Of a stretch of DNA of 64,000 nt, positions 36,580 through 57,615 are shown in pieces (within the stretch, counting starts at the first letter, position 1; each line of letters opens with the position of its first letter). The translations under genes and the position numbers were made by a program. The stretch is from Plantago major (lineage: Eukaryota > Streptophyta > Magnoliopsida > Lamiales > Plantaginaceae), in the NCBI GenBank assembly GCA_026545765.1, contig CM048839.1:23188566-23252565 (forward strand). The letters run 5' to 3'. The notes under the pieces were generated by a model. That model was given only the letters and a program-made list of their open reading frames with translations, made no database searches and was not told the origin of the DNA.

Positions 36580-36723
36580 TGTTGGAACGTAATTCCTGCT
36601 GTATTGATTCAATAAGGCATGTATATATACAGACTCGATATCAGTATTCTAACCTAATTAGGAAACCTAATTAGCTGGACTCTTATAATACAATACGAAC
36701 TAGATATATACAATAATCTAACA
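36580..36723 (-). repeat. 5' LTR of the copia element
   Basis: The 144-bp repeat lies next to the CCGAC target copy at 36724-36728. It should hold the element's promoter; no TATA assignment was attempted. Confidence 0.9.
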
Positions 36724-36728
36724 CCGAC

Positions 36729-38644
36729 TACTAATCAATTAGGACCTAACTGTCTAGGACGGTGTAGTTAGTAATAACTGGGGCCACATCGATTAAGAGC
36801 GAGCGAGACAGAGCATATATATGTAGACTGTTGGGTCATGTCTCCGGTTAAAATCCGATAATATCATACTAGTGCTACATTTGTGGCCCAAGTCAGCAAC
36901 CATCATAGATGGTTGGGTCTCGATCAGTAATCACTCCGTAACAAATTATCTAAGTAAACTATATTCATGTCAATTTATTATACTTTATGAGTATTTTTTA
37001 TACTCGAGTCCACCACTTGTCCAATAAACACAAATATTTCACACACCTCCTAAATAATAGTGTAAAATCCAAACGTATACACTCATAGACGTAGTTAGGA
37101 GGGGGCATATATAGTGAAGTGTTCGCCCCTTACCTAAATTTTGAAAGAAAAAGATATAGATAATATTTAGATCCGCCCTTGTATCCAACCACAAGGATGA
37201 TGGAATCATAAATTATACTCCATCCGTTTATGTAAAAGTGAAACAATTTTGATTTGCACAATTTTTAAGCAAAAATGTGGTCCCAAAAAGTATGTGGTTA
37301 AGAATGAGTTTGAGATATTAATTGAGTGAAAAAATACACGTAGGACCAAAAATGTGTGGTTAAAAATGAATTGTATTATGGAAGTAATTTTCATAAAAGG
37401 AAATGTAACAATTTTAGTGAAACGCTCAAAACAGAAAATTGTTTCACTTTTACAGAAACTGAGGGAATATAAAATAATTATCACTGCACAAATTGATATG
37501 AGGCCTTACTTTGGATGAATTATACAAAGAGGGGGTAATATAAAGAACTGTGAAGAGATGGGATTCAAACCCAAAAACCTCTTAAATATGAAAATTTAAT
37601 TGGAAAAATGTCTATTAATCTCTCCAATCCGGAAAAGTGGTATACATTAGAGTTGATGCGTAAATCTAAAAAAATAAATAAATGATGAAACATGAAAAAT
37701 GTAGTCAAGATGTGTAATTTTAATGGAAAATGTGTAATTTATTTGTAAAAAGTAAGATTTATAAATTAATGTAGGATAACTTACATTTTCAATAATGCAT
37801 GAAGTTTTGCGAAATGTCTAAAAATGAAAGATGTATGAAGTTTTGCCATACATATGGAGTTACAATAAACACAGGAGAGGAAATAATAGTGGGTGGGGAG
37901 GAAGGAGTATTGATTTGATTGGTATGGGAGACCCAACATTCAATATTATATTATAGGTGCGGAATAACACTCTTCTCGAATTTGGTTTCAAATGTAACAT
38001 CAACGTCATCTTAATCTTCATTCAAAAAATACAAAAGCCAAAATAAAAAAAATCCAATTGATTAATAGATTTAAAACCTCTTTTTTTAACATCATTTTAG
38101 AGTGGGTGGGATTAGTATATAAGAAGACATACTCTTAAATATTATTCGATGATTTTAAAATCAAATTTGTATGGAATCCAAATCTCCAACCAAAACATAC
38201 AATATTAAATGAGCGTTACATGAATAACCCAATCCATGAACAACCGCACAAACCTAGAGGATCAATATTCAATCGATTAATGTCCTGGTCAATGCATTGA
38301 GACAATAAATAAGTAATTTGGATTATCATTATAAATATAAGTGTAACAATCAAATCAGCATTTTGTTAAGACCCGATCCGATCATGTAGCGCACTAAAGA
38401 GGGTCTATTGTACCCTGTATGATAATGATCCACATGAATATATAGAGGAAACAAATTCGAGTGCTCTGGGAATAAGTATTTATGGTAATGAATGACAAGT
38501 CATGTAATTAAGCATTTATTCGGATTATGAGAAAGAAAAAAAGTTGCCAATAATTTGTACACTTACTGCATAATTTGCAAGTTGCGACCGGTACTAATCA
38601 CAATATAAGTATCCACTCAAAATTTGTACCAACATCAAGAGAAA
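36729..38644. other. Intergenic, one MITE and a hAT-like fragment
   Basis: A short stretch at 37091-37180 (TAGTTAGGAGGGGGCATAT to TAGATCCGCCC) resembles the hAT MITE at 6785 in a decayed form. The region 37805-37860 holds another TA-element remnant (ATGAAGTTTTGC). No gene was seen. Confidence 0.45.
37218..37467. mobile_element. TA-target MITE (family 3), about 250 bp
   Basis: TA at 37216-37217 and 37468-37469 flank ends reading CTCCATCCGTTTATGTAAAA and, on the minus strand, TTCCCTCAGTTTCTGTAAAA. These match well over about 20 bases. Confidence 0.65.
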
Positions 38645-39741
38645 ATGGCTCAACTTCACAAGATCCATATCGAGGCACAAATAAAATCACCTCCGCAAAA
38701 GATTTTTGATATTTACCATACCAAATCGTACTTGATGCCTAAGATCAGCCCTCACAAATTGTGGAACATTCGAGTTCTTCAAGGAGATGGCAATTCTCTA
38801 GGTTCTGTTAGGCTCTGGACTTATGTCATGGGTAAGTAACTTCACTCTTTAATTCGAATTAAGAGCATTTGGCACGACCTGATCACCCTTCTTGGATTGC
38901 ATGTTGATTACGTCTCATTTGATAGAGTAAGGTAGTTTGACTATAGAAAATATGTTGATGAATTACATAAGGTGATTGTTCATGTGTCTCATTTGTTGAT
39001 TCGTCTCATTTGATAGAGTAAGGTAGTTTGATTGTATTAAATATGTTGATGAATAACATAAGGTGATTGTTCATGTGGCTCATTTAAAAAGATACTTCTT
39101 ATAACTTTTGAAATAATGTAAATTATCATATTGTTAACTTTACCATACACTGTATAATTACCATTTGCATGTGTTTGGTGGTGTTTTATACTATAGGTTT
39201 TGCTAGCTATTATTATAAGTTACTTAGTTTATCTTTGACAGAATAATATAATAGTATGACTGGTAACATATAAGGTGATTGGTATTTGATATATCGCATT
39301 CACTATTCTGAATGGTGAGATAGATCTTCCTTTTTAATAAGTCACTTGATCGGTCAAACAACAAAGTGTAGTCAAACCATTTCATTTTAGTTAAATAAGA
39401 AAGCATTATATGATAAAATTACCGATTAATCCGCTAATTTAACTTCTACACTCGAACATATGCACTCTGCAGGCGGCCCTGTGATTGCCAAAGACAAGGT
39501 TGTTGCGGTGGATGAGGAGAATAAGTCGGTAACATTTGAAATAATTGGTGGTGAAGTGACAAAATATTACAAGGATTACAGAGTCACATTTGAGGCGACT
39601 TCTAAAAACGGTATGAATATAGTGAAATGGACTATAGAATATGAGAAGGCAAATGAAGATGTGCCGGACCCATACTCTCAACTCGAATTTCTTGTCGGCA
39701 CGTCGAAAGAGATTGATGCTTATCTTGATCTCAAAACTTAG
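38645..39741 (+). CDS. MLP: Major latex-like protein (Bet v 1 superfamily), single domain
   Basis: Two exons, 38645-38831 and 39473-39741, join at a phase-1 intron after ...YVMG and give 151 amino acids, the standard length for this family. Exon 1 has IKSPPQKIFDIYHTK and HKLWNIRVLQGDGNSLGSVR, including the glycine-rich loop of the Bet v 1 fold. Exon 2 has VDEENKSVTFEIIGG, WTIEYEKANEDVPDP and a C-terminal helix (SKEIDAYL). The fold makes a hydrophobic pocket; family members bind lipophilic ligands and respond to stress, but the ligand here cannot be told. The start is the ATG after AAGAGAAA. The gene is 5-6 kb upstream of the two-domain relative on the same strand. Confidence 0.9.
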
Positions 39742-41393
39742 TGGATCGGATCGGATAGATGCACATCACATGATACATGTGGTATTGTGAAGACATCATC
39801 AATAACAATGTGTAACTGTACTTCATCTTGATATGTTATGTAAAATTGGAGGATAATATAAAAAATTATCAAAATATCAATAATATAATTCTATATATTA
39901 TTGAATTCTACTAAGATCTTATTCTCAAAAAAAAAAACTACTATGATCTTCAAATTGGAGTATAAAATAATATTGATAATGTAAAACAAATTTTTTTTTA
40001 TTTCTTTCCATTATACATTATTATTAAAAAAAAAAAAGATCTATTTTATTCCTTTTCTCACTGGTTAAAATAATATTGATATTATGTAAATCATTATAAT
40101 TATATATAAAAATATTAGTAATACAATAGGATCGTAATTGGCTAACTCGGAGAGACCAATTCAACATAACATACTAACGTACAAACTTATATGTTTAACT
40201 TCAAATACCGTGTGTATAATAAACTTGCATAATATGTATTTCTTAACATGTGATGTTTGTAACTAAACATGCATAGGCTGTTTGGTAAGCGATTAAAATC
40301 AAGAAAATTAGGTTAAAATAAGTGTTTTTAACCAGATTTTGTTGGTTTTAATAGGTAGGCAAACAATCAACACGCAATGTTTGTAACAAAATATGTGATG
40401 TTTAATTTGATATCTCCGATAAACGGTTTCTCGCAAAAATTAGGCGTGATGGGCAATGGGCATAGTATAAAACGAGATTTAGTGGAAGAGACAGGAGGGC
40501 ACGATTCATTGACTACTCCCGGTCCCAATAGAAAATCTGGGTAGTTATGCTGTCATTTTAGTTCTCTCACTCCAAGCAAACATACATTAGTAATAAGCAC
40601 AACTGATTGTCTGTTCGAATCGAAACAATTGGATTGAAATTTAGAGTCCATGAATATTGATTTAATTGAAATTGATTTTGTATGTTATGTGTCTGATTTT
40701 TTTTTTTGAAACTGTAAAATTTATTATAACTTCGAAACATTTACAAGAGCATAAAGAATACTCGAAAATAACACTTGCGATTACAATATTAGTACATAGA
40801 CTACCACATATGATTACACAATCCTCAACCATTAGAAAGGAGATTCACAACCTAGCAGGCCATCTTCAGTTCATGGCTCAACTTCACAATTATTTCAGCA
40901 ACCACGGCCCGACCTTCTTTGACCAAAAACAAATCTCCAAACCAAATCAATACCACTTCAAAAAATGGTGTGTGTTTGATACTTTGATGATACTGGATTG
41001 TGATTTTAATAGATTTAATATATATTTGATTATGGAAGTTTTGAGTTTTAAAGTTAATAAATAATAATTCAACTCGAATAGAATAATTAATGTGAAGAAA
41101 CAAATACGAAAATCTGACAAACTCAGTTCGAATTGAGAAAATTCAACTAGAGTCAATATCCAAACAAATTCAACATAACTTTATTTTATTTTTCCGTTCA
41201 AAGTATAGGTACGTTTTTACTTTTACTATAGCTTTTTGACCGGTGCGTGTGAAAAAAGCATTTAGTGCAGAAAGGGTATGCGCGACTATTTTTGTTTTAA
41301 ATAATTTAAATTAGAAAGAAAAAGATACAAGGAAACAAAATGGGCGCCCATACCTTTCCAATCAAGTATTTCCAATGATCACTAGAAAAAGTA
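39742..41393. other. Intergenic, no gene recognised
   Basis: AT-rich DNA. An open frame at 40666-41064 has mixed composition and no recognisable domain, and I do not call it a gene. Confidence 0.4.
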
Positions 41394-41642
41394 TTCCTTC
41401 AGTCCCGCAAAACTTCATTCACTTGCCATTTTTAGTCGTCTCACAGAACTTCATACATTACCAAAGAAGAAACTACCCCACACCCAACAAATAATAAATA
41501 ATCTCAACTTTATACTCAAATTACACATTTTGCCACTAAAGTACACATTTTTCTACATTTTCTATATTCTATTATTACTTTAACTTTTCGCATAAAACTG
41601 CGTGCTGACCCTAATGTATGAAGTTCTCCGGGACTGAGGGAG
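41394..41642. mobile_element. TA-target MITE (family 1), 249 bp
   Basis: TA at 41392-41393 and 41643-41644 flank the unit. Inside, TTACACATTTTGCCACTAAA is the complement of a stretch in 10874-11124, so this copy is inverted relative to that one. Confidence 0.75.
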
Positions 41643-41644
41643 TA

Positions 41645-44604
41645 CTAATTTTGCACTAAAATATTGTTTACCACTTTAAAATTACACCAGTAACTTTTTC
41701 TTTATAAAATTAACAATAAAACCTTACAAAACATTTCGTTTTGCACAAAAGGTTGGATGGTGTTAACTTCTTTGTTAACTACTGGACACGTGTCAACACC
41801 ACATTAAGTCAGGATATATTTTCTTTTAAAATTGTTAAATAATTTTTATAAATCATAAAAATATATTAAAAAATTATAAATTAACTAAATCATTTATTAA
41901 AATGAAAAATAATTTTTAAAAAATTCCATTTACAGAAAGTTTATTAAAAATTAAAAATTAAATTTATAAACAAGTTTAAAAAACAATACTCCCTATGTCA
42001 TGTTATTCAATACATGTATTCATTTTACATATGGCTCTTTAATAAGGATCGATAAAATAGCAAAGTAAACCCAATTACAAGTATTATTCTTCTTATATTA
42101 TTATCCATATCTCATACTATTCGTATTATATCATTTATTATTATTTTTCTCTTCTACGTTAATAATCATTAAATAAATTTGTCATAATTATTTTGAAAAC
42201 TAATCAATTAGGTTTGAATTAACTGCAAAAGACAAAAAAAAAAAAAGTCTGTTTGGTCTCTTCCAAAATTCAATTTATTAACAAGGGTAAAAAGGACATT
42301 TCTAACTTTTAGTTCGAGAAAAATCAAATTCGTGGTTACATATGTAATTAAAGTCATCTAAGAAGATATCAACATGCCATTGTCTATCCAACAACAGGTT
42401 TCTATCGCCAGTCAAGTTGTTGCCCTGCCTATTATCAGTTGAGGTGTCGACACGTGACACGTATCCATTGCTCTCTATCGCCCTCAACCATTGCACTTCA
42501 TCGCCCCTCAACCACTGTTTGTTTCTCTTTTAATAAAATATAATCAAAACACATATTTACATATACATTTGTAATTTTTAATTATATACATTAAAATTAT
42601 AATTATAAACAAATACCCACGTCACTTGTTCATAATATGTAAAAACATTAAAATTGGATAAACCCTAAATATCCAATAATTTGAGATCTCCAATTCATAT
42701 GTCAAGAAGAAGAATTAGAAAGATAGATTCTCTTCCGGACATTGAAATTGCCTTCCATCCAGTCTTTACTTTAATTTGATTGTGTATGGAGATGTTGATG
42801 AACTACCGAGGAGAAAAGCACCAGTTCCTTAGAGCCGGCCTGTACTTGGCTGTGAGGCTAGGAGGGGGACGCTGAAATCCTATGGGGCTAAAAAGAAAAA
42901 GAGAGATTCCATGAAAAAAGGCAACACCATAATCCAATTCTTTGGCAAAGGAAGGCGTGTGGGTAAGGGGCTAATAGTAAATCTATTTCTCATCGATCAA
43001 GTCGCCAAGATGACACAAATGATCAGACTCATGTGGAATCCAAAATTTCCTAACAGAGATGAAAACCTCCCAATTCTGGAGAAAAAGAACCTTGTCATTT
43101 GCCTTTAATTGTTTGGTTTTTCCGAGTTGTGATGGATTGTAGTTTGAGTGTTTTGATTTAATTTTGATTATTGGTTGATTTAGTTTTGATTTTAATTGAA
43201 AGATCTAAAAAATTTAGTAGGGGTTAATATATAAAAAATGATTTTTTTTTTTGTTTTAATATATTTAAATAGTTTAAGGCGATATAGACGGTTCCAAATA
43301 TACCCCTTTAATAAACACAATTGCCCTAACCCGTACTATCATTCTTCGTCTTCATCTCCTATTCATCTATCTGCTCCTTCGACTTCCTTCTTCGCAGCTT
43401 CTCCTTCGAAGGCTCCATCTCCGCCGTGGCAATAAATCAGAAATCGTGCGGCAACAACTGAACAAAAAAAAAAAATTAAAGGTATATTCTTGTCGAAAAT
43501 TGCTCTCCTGTCCGACGAAAAGGAGTCCGAATCCGGTCTCCTACAAGAGGGCTGCTCAAACTATGAAATCACATCACTGGTACGGACAATCACATCCTAA
43601 AATGTGAAATGGGACAACTTGGTCAGAGTAGTGAAAATCACCATTATATCCTTTGCCTTCTAGGCCTGATTGTATTTCCCCCAATGTGTTCGTTTGTTCT
43701 TTTTCTAACTGCATTAGAGAGACATTAGAATAGAGTGATCAATTCTATAGATCTAGTATTAAAATATGAATCAGAGTGCTTTCTTTTCCCTAAACTGAGA
43801 TCTTTGTCTCCGGCACTTTCCTGACGAATTTCGGGATTAGTTTACATGAAAAATTAGGGTTCTTCACCGGAAAATTGGTACTTGCAGATTTTGGTCGTGT
43901 TCTTACCTTCGGTGTTCACGTTACTTGATCAGAAAACTGGTATCATAATTGCAAATATGTTTGAGGATGGATATGCAATTTCTATTTTGTTTGTTACCAA
44001 TAAAGGCCGTCAGTAATTTTACATTATTGAAATTATTTATAATAAATTGTTTATCTATATTTTTTTAAAATAAATAATTATATTATATTATAAGGGTATT
44101 ATTGACTATTTGTATTTTCTGGGGAGTTTTAATAACTGAAAAAATGACTTCGAACTAAAATTATTGAAAAAAGGACTTCGAAACAAAACGAATGGATCAG
44201 ATTAAATTTAATGCCACGTGGAGAACATCTAACGAAGCCCTGCATTCAGGTCGGTGCGAAGCCGACCTAATAATAGAAAAGCCCATGTTTTTAAGTATAC
44301 GTATAATGTTTTAAACAATATCAGTAATGTTTTATGAGTGTAGACTTTTATATCATTTTTATGTATATATATGTCATCAATATTCTTAGTAAAACCTCTA
44401 TTGTTTTTTATTATAACTGTAATATTTATCCGTCTTTTTTAATCTTTCTATACGACCGTCTCTCGAAAAACTTACTCCATCAAATTATAATGGCCTATAA
44501 TCACGGAGGAGTAAGTAAGTAAGTAAACTTAGCTGTTTTAATAAAAATAAATAGAAGACGGGATGAATCATAAAAAAATGATTTATGCAGTGCTCTACTA
44601 GTGC
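41645..44604. other. Intergenic, no gene recognised
   Basis: Short frames at 42302-42511 (-) and 42911-43108 (+) have ordinary codon composition but no domain that I know. The block 44285-44475 repeats the theme seen at 25970-26100, so it is probably a decayed transposon. Confidence 0.4.
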
Positions 44605-44612
44605 TATAAATA
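44605..44612 (+). promoter_or_regulatory. Candidate TATA box of the two-domain MLP gene
   Basis: TATAAATA lies about 97 bases before the ATG at 44702, a normal spacing for a plant gene with a 5' UTR of some 60-70 bases. It supports 44702 as a real first exon. Confidence 0.5.
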
Positions 44613-44701
44613 AAAGGCCAATTAAGGGACAGCAAGTATAGGTCAAGACATATCCGTCTACTAGTACTTTGTGTATCTTACTTGATTAGTAGTTGCTATT
44701 A

Positions 44702-54119
<9,418 letters not shown>

Positions 54120-54620
54120 CATATTGAAGGTTATTCATATGCATGTTTGTCAAAAACTACCTACCTAAATATATTGCTGTGTGTAAGTGAAGTATTTATT
54201 ACAGTATATGGTGTGGTTTGCTATTTGTATGTAAGGCTTGTTGAACATTTTATACATATGTATCCTAATTCTGCATGATGAATAAGAAGGAGACTGTTGT
54301 ATTTAAAGTATGAGCAGCCTGATGGGCAAAAGAATTGTGAACTAGGATAGATAAATACTGACTCGAACTATCTATTACCGACGCTTGGGGAAGCAAGTGA
54401 ACTGTTGGTTGGGTTCCAGTTGAAATTGGAAGCTATGCAGGTGAAACCAGACAAGTATGTAATGAATACGACAGTAAATTCAGTGTTCTTTTTCTAGGAT
54501 GTATCACATAAAGCATAGTTACAGCCTACAGAGATGTTATAAGACTATGTTAGAACTTAGCATGCCAAAAATATGTATGTAAGCTTGCCTTTTGAAAATT
54601 GCATTGGCAGATTATGCGGA
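54120..54620. other. Space between two converging genes
   Basis: This lies between the stop of the MLP gene (+) and the stop of the coiled-coil gene (-). It probably holds both 3' UTRs. No separate gene was seen. Confidence 0.5.
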
Positions 54621-57615
54621 TTAGAAAAATGGATCCGTCGCAGTGCAATATATGGAGAACAGCTTCTCGACGTAGTCCATTGCAATAGTCCTGCACTGGG
54701 GCAGAACATCAGGCCTTTCCTGTTCCACTTCAGAAACCAGTTTCCTCAGTCTATGCTCTGGATCCCCATCTATCAGATACTTTGCCAGCACACAGCCACT
54801 GAAGCAGGTTATAACAATATTTTCTAATCAGCTGAAGCAACAATTCAAAAAGCTCTTCAACAAAGTGAATAATACTATGAGCTAATCAACGAATGCCAAA
54901 ATGACTCAGGTGAGGTCGTGTGTGTATTATCATAGTGGCTTACCCCATTATTTCAAAGTGAGAAAATCCTCCGCTTAGACCTAGAGGAGATTCCGGTTCA
55001 GAAATTTTCTGCCGGTAAAGTACACACACAGCATTCATGCAGAGTTCTAAATCGTCTTGGAATCCGTTCAACATCTCAGCTTGACACATCCATGTTTTGT
55101 GGAGATTTCGAGTCCCAAGACCCGTGAACCGTGAGCTTGGCCTTTTTGACAAGTCGAGAAAAGATCTGTCACTTTCCCGAGTTATATGAATTTGTTCTTC
55201 TAGTTGCTGTTCGTAATTTGGTAATTTATCATCCCCATTCATGGATGGGACAATTTTTCTTCTCAAGATAAAAGTAAGTGGTGAAACTTCCGGGCTAGAA
55301 GATAACTCAGGATTCCTCCTTTTTTTACTCAAAATTGCAGATGAATCTGCATTATTAGCTGATTGACCATGCCTTCCTCCAGTTCCATAAAGTATTTCAA
55401 TGGGATCTGCAGCAACAGCAGGCCAACCATTTCATTAAGGACATGTTACTTAATTACTTTAAACAATAACACTATGAAAAACATTCCAATTCAAGCCATC
55501 CTGGACCGACAACAACCTGAAGTGTGTAATTGCATAACTTGATCATAAGAAAAGCCACGAACCAACAAAATCATAAACGAGAGCGTGTAAAGGGCATCTT
55601 GATAAGGTTTAGGAGTTGCAAGTGCATAGATGTCTTCTTCACATGCAAATACTCTAAATACAGCACGCTCATAAGTGCCAACTGTTGTGCTTTATAGATT
55701 TTAAAGGTCGAGAAGTACTCCCGGATCAGTACATAGTAGAATCTAACAGACATGTCCAACTACTTGGAAAGAGAAGAAAATTTGAGCAGGATGACGCAGA
55801 AGACTGAATCATCTGGTATAAATTCAATTTGTTAAACAGAAAAAATAAGTGATTAGGAAAAGGAGAAGCAGAGAAAACAAGAATTGATAGTATGATACCT
55901 TGAATGGTGCCTGAACCCCGCAACTTTTCACTTCTTTCTTTTCGGTCAGTACTAATATTTTCAGCTTCAAAAGCCAGTATCTGGCTTCTTAACTCCACAA
56001 TGACATCAGATTTCTCCGAATTTTTGATCTTCAATTTCTTTACAGTCTGATCAGATACTAGTTGTTTGTGCTTCATTTCCTTTATAATTTGATCATATAT
56101 CGACTTGTAGGCGTAAAGAGCTAAGAACTTATTTCTTAACTTTTCAATAACAATGGATGCCTCCCAATTTTGGCCCCTTAATTTATCCTCGGTTTGACCA
56201 GCATCTAGTAGTTCACGCCTCATTTCATCTATAGTTTGATCGGATGCTAATTTGTCAGCTTCAAAGGCCGATATCTGGTTTTTTAACTCCTCAATGGCAT
56301 CAGCTGCTTCAGAATCTTCCGGTTGTTTGCCCTTCAACTCCTCAATTATTCGATCAGCATCTAGTTGTTCACACCTCATTTTCTCTATTGTTTGATCAGA
56401 TGCTAATCTGTGAGCTTCAGACGCCGATATCTGGTTTTTTAACTCCTTAATGACACCAGATGCTACAGAATTTCGCCTCCTTACTTCCTCGACTGCCTGA
56501 TTATCTTCCAGTTGTTTGTCCTTCAACTCCTTAATTATTCGATCAGCATGTTGTTGCTCACTCCTCATTCTCTCTATTGTTTGATCAGATGCAAATTTGT
56601 CAGCTTCAAAGTTCAAAATCTGGCTTTTTAAGTCCTTAATGTCATCAGATGCCACAGAGTTTTGCTTCTGCAAATCCTCAATCTTCTTAGATTGTTCATC
56701 ATATAGTTTAGAAAATATCTCCTCGGCCCTTTTCACCCTGTCTCTCGAGCCTCTTTCCTCTTCTCTCGACCTTTCTAGTTTCCCCTTTAAGTCCGCACAT
56801 TCTTCCCGACTTTTTTTCAACTCGTCTTCGAATTTTAACTTACCAAGCTTGACAGAAGCATTAGTACTCTTTAATTGAAGGCATTCTTGCTTGAGCGAGT
56901 CCTTACGAACCTTTTCACGCCATTCCATCTCAGCAACCTTCTTATTCAGCTCAGTGATGACTTTGTCTTTCTCCTTTGTAATCTCCGATTGCTCCTCCAG
57001 AAACTTGGCATATCTTTCCTCTTCCCCTCGAGCTCTCTCACCAGACACCCTTTCCTCTTCCCTCAGCATCCGCCTGATTTCTTCCGACAACCGATTACAT
57101 TCAGCCCTACTCCTTTCCAACTCATCCTCAATGTTCGACTTCTCAATCCCAACCGCGGCATTACGACTCTGCAACGAGAAACACTCTTCCCTGATCGAAT
57201 CCCGATCCTTTACAAGTTCTTCCATCGCAACAACCTTCTTATTCAGCTCAGCATTAATCTCATCATAAAATCTAGAATACTTATCCACTGTCCTTCCCAC
57301 ACTATCACTCCACATTTTTTCATCATTTCTTAACCTGGCAAGCTCTCTCTTCAAATCTTGACACTCATTCTGACTCTTTTTCAAGTCCTTTTGAAGTGCC
57401 AAGTTTTGAGCTTTGGCCAAGTCTATATCAGTTTCCAACAAAAGGGACTGTTTCTTAGAACTGAATTCCTCGTTGGCTACTAGCTTTCTATGGTCTGCTA
57501 ACATGTTATGCAACTCAGATAACTGATTCTGAAGAAGTGAGTATTCTGATAACTTCATCAATTTTGAGACTATAGCCATGGCGGAATCTAAACCCCCACA
57601 AACCCTCGAACTCAT
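54621..57615 (-). CDS. Long coiled-coil protein of unknown function
   Basis: Three minus-strand exons, 57615-55899, 55406-54944 and 54798-54621, join in phase to 785 amino acids, stop TAA. Residues from about 20 to 560 are almost unbroken heptad-like coiled coil, rich in Glu, Lys, Leu and Arg. A repeat (ASDQTIEKMRCEQLDADRII and variants, followed by EELK) occurs several times from about residue 330. After the coil comes a polar linker with KKRRNPELSSSPEVSPL, a possible nuclear signal. The compact C-terminal part has KTWMCQAEMLNGFQDDLELC, GFSHFEIMGGCVLAKYLIDG and QCRTIAMDYVEKLF. I do not recognise the family; a structural or nuclear scaffold role is only inferred. The start is the first ATG of the frame. 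The frame continuing past 55899 into the intron is not coding. Confidence 0.85.

Larger units (their letters stand above)
32124..36723 (-). mobile_element. Ty1-copia retrotransposon, full length, disabled
   Basis: The 144-bp LTRs at 32124-32267 and 36580-36723 start TGTTGGAACG and end TCTAACA. A 5-bp target duplication CCGAC sits at 32119-32123 and 36724-36728. On the minus strand a tRNA-Met-type primer site follows the 5' LTR, and a purine tract (TGTGGGGGTGTG) precedes the 3' LTR. Domain order is Gag, protease, integrase, reverse transcriptase, RNase H, as in copia elements. The LTRs differ at only three positions that I can see, which suggests a fairly recent insertion, yet the coding part has several breaks. 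Confidence 0.95.

Noticed and set aside
40666..41064. 132-codon open frame
   Set aside because: Composition is that of AT-rich intergenic DNA, it has no family signal, and no promoter or splice context was seen.
42302..43108. Two short frames with fairly normal composition
   Set aside because: No domain was recognised and they do not join across plausible splice sites; kept only as a note in the intergenic entry.
55571..55898. Continuation of the coiled-coil frame past 55899
   Set aside because: A donor at 55898 and an in-phase acceptor at 55406 give a conserved-looking continuation, whereas the read-through is hydrophobic intron translation.
56244..57333. Several plus-strand frames opposite the coiled-coil exon
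   Set aside because: They are antisense shadows of the long minus-strand exon, with no domains.
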